Of a stretch of 64,000 nucleotides of DNA, positions 62,765-64,000 are shown in pieces. Each line of letters begins with the position of its first letter. The first letter of the stretch is position 1. Origin of the DNA: Paraconiothyrium sp. Pb-2020. Lineage: Eukaryota > Ascomycota > Dothideomycetes > Pleosporales > Didymosphaeriaceae. The notes below the pieces were generated by a model that was given only the letters and a program-made list of their open reading frames with translations, was not told the origin of the DNA and made no database searches. The stretch lies in contig JAJUBI010000001.1 in assembly GCA_022419385.1 (NCBI GenBank), positions 2,294,001-2,358,000 of the forward strand. Reading direction: 5' to 3'. A program made the translations under genes and the position numbers.

Positions 62765-64000
62765 ATGTCCGGGAATCCCTTCCGCGCCTCGCTCGTGCTC
62801 CAGAACCACCCCGCCGCCGCATCCCCGACGAGTATCCCCCCTGCTGATAGCAGCAACAGAAGAGATGAAGGGTACGCCGGGCGCGACGATGACTCCGGTA
62901 TAGGCTCTATGATGCTTTCTACGCGTCTTTTAGTGAAAGAACAGAGAATAATGATTGCACAGTGCTTGATGCCGCGTCTGCGCCTACGAAGACAAAGAAA
63001 ACTGTCCGCATAGAGTCGCCTACCGAGACCATTCCTCCATATCCGGAATTTGGGCATGTGGACAACGAGTCCCTCTATGGCACAAATCGCGCCCGTCATG
63101 CCCGTTCAACGTCGCCTGAAACATCACTTGCATACACGGACGAACTCGCAGGAGGATACCCTCAAGATCCCGCTAGGCAACAGGTGGATGCACGCGGAAT
63201 CGTAGGCAATGAGTGGAAAAGTACGGGGGCTCCTCAATCTGCCACCTCACCCAGCGGAGCTCCTGCCAATCCGTTCTCGCGGACGCTGGCTACCATCGAG
63301 TCGCAGGAGAAAGGCGGTGACACAGGGGGGTTGTCAAGAGGTACGTAAATGCATATCCTCTCTGCACGCGATATGGGACCTTGCAGTTCAAATCAAGAGG
63401 CCACAGATGCCGCATTCTCGTTGAGCGTTGAACCGTGACTCTTGGTGCTGACATGCCTGTCAACAGAGCAGACTCCCACCGACAAGGTTTCGCCCGGCCC
63501 CAAGCGACAATCGTTGAACGTGGAAGGCTTCAAAAACCTGTTGATGCAAGGCATCGCCAGTCCGCATGGTTCCGCACCTCCACCGAACGTTCCTGCCCCT
63601 TCATCCAACTCGCTCAGCCCCGCCGTCTTCGAAAGTAGCAGCAGTACCGACACCTCCTCAATATCGCGACAGTCAATATTCGATATAGCGCAAGAACCAC
63701 ATCCCGAATCACCGCGAACATCTTACGATATGGCAGCCTCGGACGATGAACATACTGGTCTTATGGGAGGGGTGGCACCCAAGAAAGAGAAGAAGAAACC
63801 ACCGCCTGCGCCGAGACATCGCCACGGGAAGCTAGTGAAGGAGAGGACGCCGCAGACAGTTCCATTCGAGGCATTCTCGGCTGCCGAGACGACGCCTGAG
63901 CTAAAACATTCGACAAGAACGAACTCCAATCTGAACAAGCCGCTTCCCCCTACACCTCCCACTGCCATCTCAGCACCAGCACACATCATTACACAAAACA
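62765..64000 (+). CDS. Pro/Ser-rich fungal protein of unknown function, 5' part
   Basis: Starts MSGNPFRASLVLQNHP at 62765. Exons 62765-62897, 62945-63340 and 63467 onward, cut by the window end. The first intron is short (47 bp) with acceptor GAACAG, the second has a CTGAC branch site. The protein is largely disordered with conserved-looking islands: KTKKTVRIESP, GAPANPFSRTLATIESQEK, QSLNVEGFKNLLMQGIASP, ESSSSTDTSSISRQSIFDI, HPESPRTSYDMAASDDEHTG and EKKKPPPAPRHRHGKLVKER, then a KPLPPTPPT motif. The many SP/TP sites and Pro clusters fit a phosphorylated cortical or scaffold protein with SH3-binding sites. I recall similar unnamed proteins across Pezizomycotina but no function. 3' partial. Confidence 0.72.

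Overview
The window reads as nuclear DNA of a filamentous ascomycete (Pezizomycotina). Its genes are broken by short introns of about 45-140 bp with GTxxGT donors, CTGAC/CTAAC-type branch sites and YAG acceptors. It holds single-copy fungal housekeeping genes (VPS4, TAF1, TGS1, MSS4, ECO1, linker histone H1), a WSC wall sensor, a Zn2Cys6 regulator and MFS transporters. A Dothideomycete is my guess from the style of the predicted proteins. It is an inference, not a sequence proof. No tRNA, rRNA, CRISPR array or intact transposon was seen.

Layout. 0-6.7 kb: 3' part of an importin-beta-3/Kap121 karyopherin, VPS4 (reverse), prefoldin subunit 6 and a convergent small unknown gene. 7.8-13.4 kb: a small unknown protein, a SIRT6/7-like sirtuin and the PI4P 5-kinase MSS4. 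15-25 kb: epoxide hydrolase, linker histone H1, TAF1 and the cap hypermethylase TGS1, the last sharing a divergent promoter with the Golgi protein GRASP/GRH1. 26-34 kb: a Ser-rich small protein, a C2H2 plus RING-like fungal protein, an MBL-fold protein with a frame break and an F-box-like protein. 34.6-39.9 kb: a DUF2855 protein, a zinc-independent MDR oxidoreductase and a DHA1-type MFS transporter with a frame break. 40-42 kb: poor, partly degenerate sequence. 42.1-48 kb: three co-oriented genes, quinolinate phosphoribosyltransferase (BNA6), a Zn2Cys6 factor and a TNA1-like permease, forming a candidate NAD+/nicotinate locus. 48.3-51.4 kb: two decayed BTB/POZ copies, a spliced small secreted cysteine-rich protein and an unknown three-exon gene. 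51.4-53.8 kb: almost empty. 53.8-64 kb: WSC sensor, a large intronless unknown protein, a GNAT acetyltransferase divergent from cohesin acetyltransferase ECO1, and the 5' part of a Pro/Ser-rich fungal protein cut by the window end.

Most genes are unrelated housekeeping functions in ordinary fungal order. Functional linkage is suggested only for BNA6/Zn2Cys6/permease. The DUF2855/MDR/MFS trio is a weaker candidate. Exon boundaries were placed by eye from splice signals, frame continuity and family knowledge. For almost all multi-exon genes the summed exon lengths are a multiple of three. The exceptions are reported as frame breaks.
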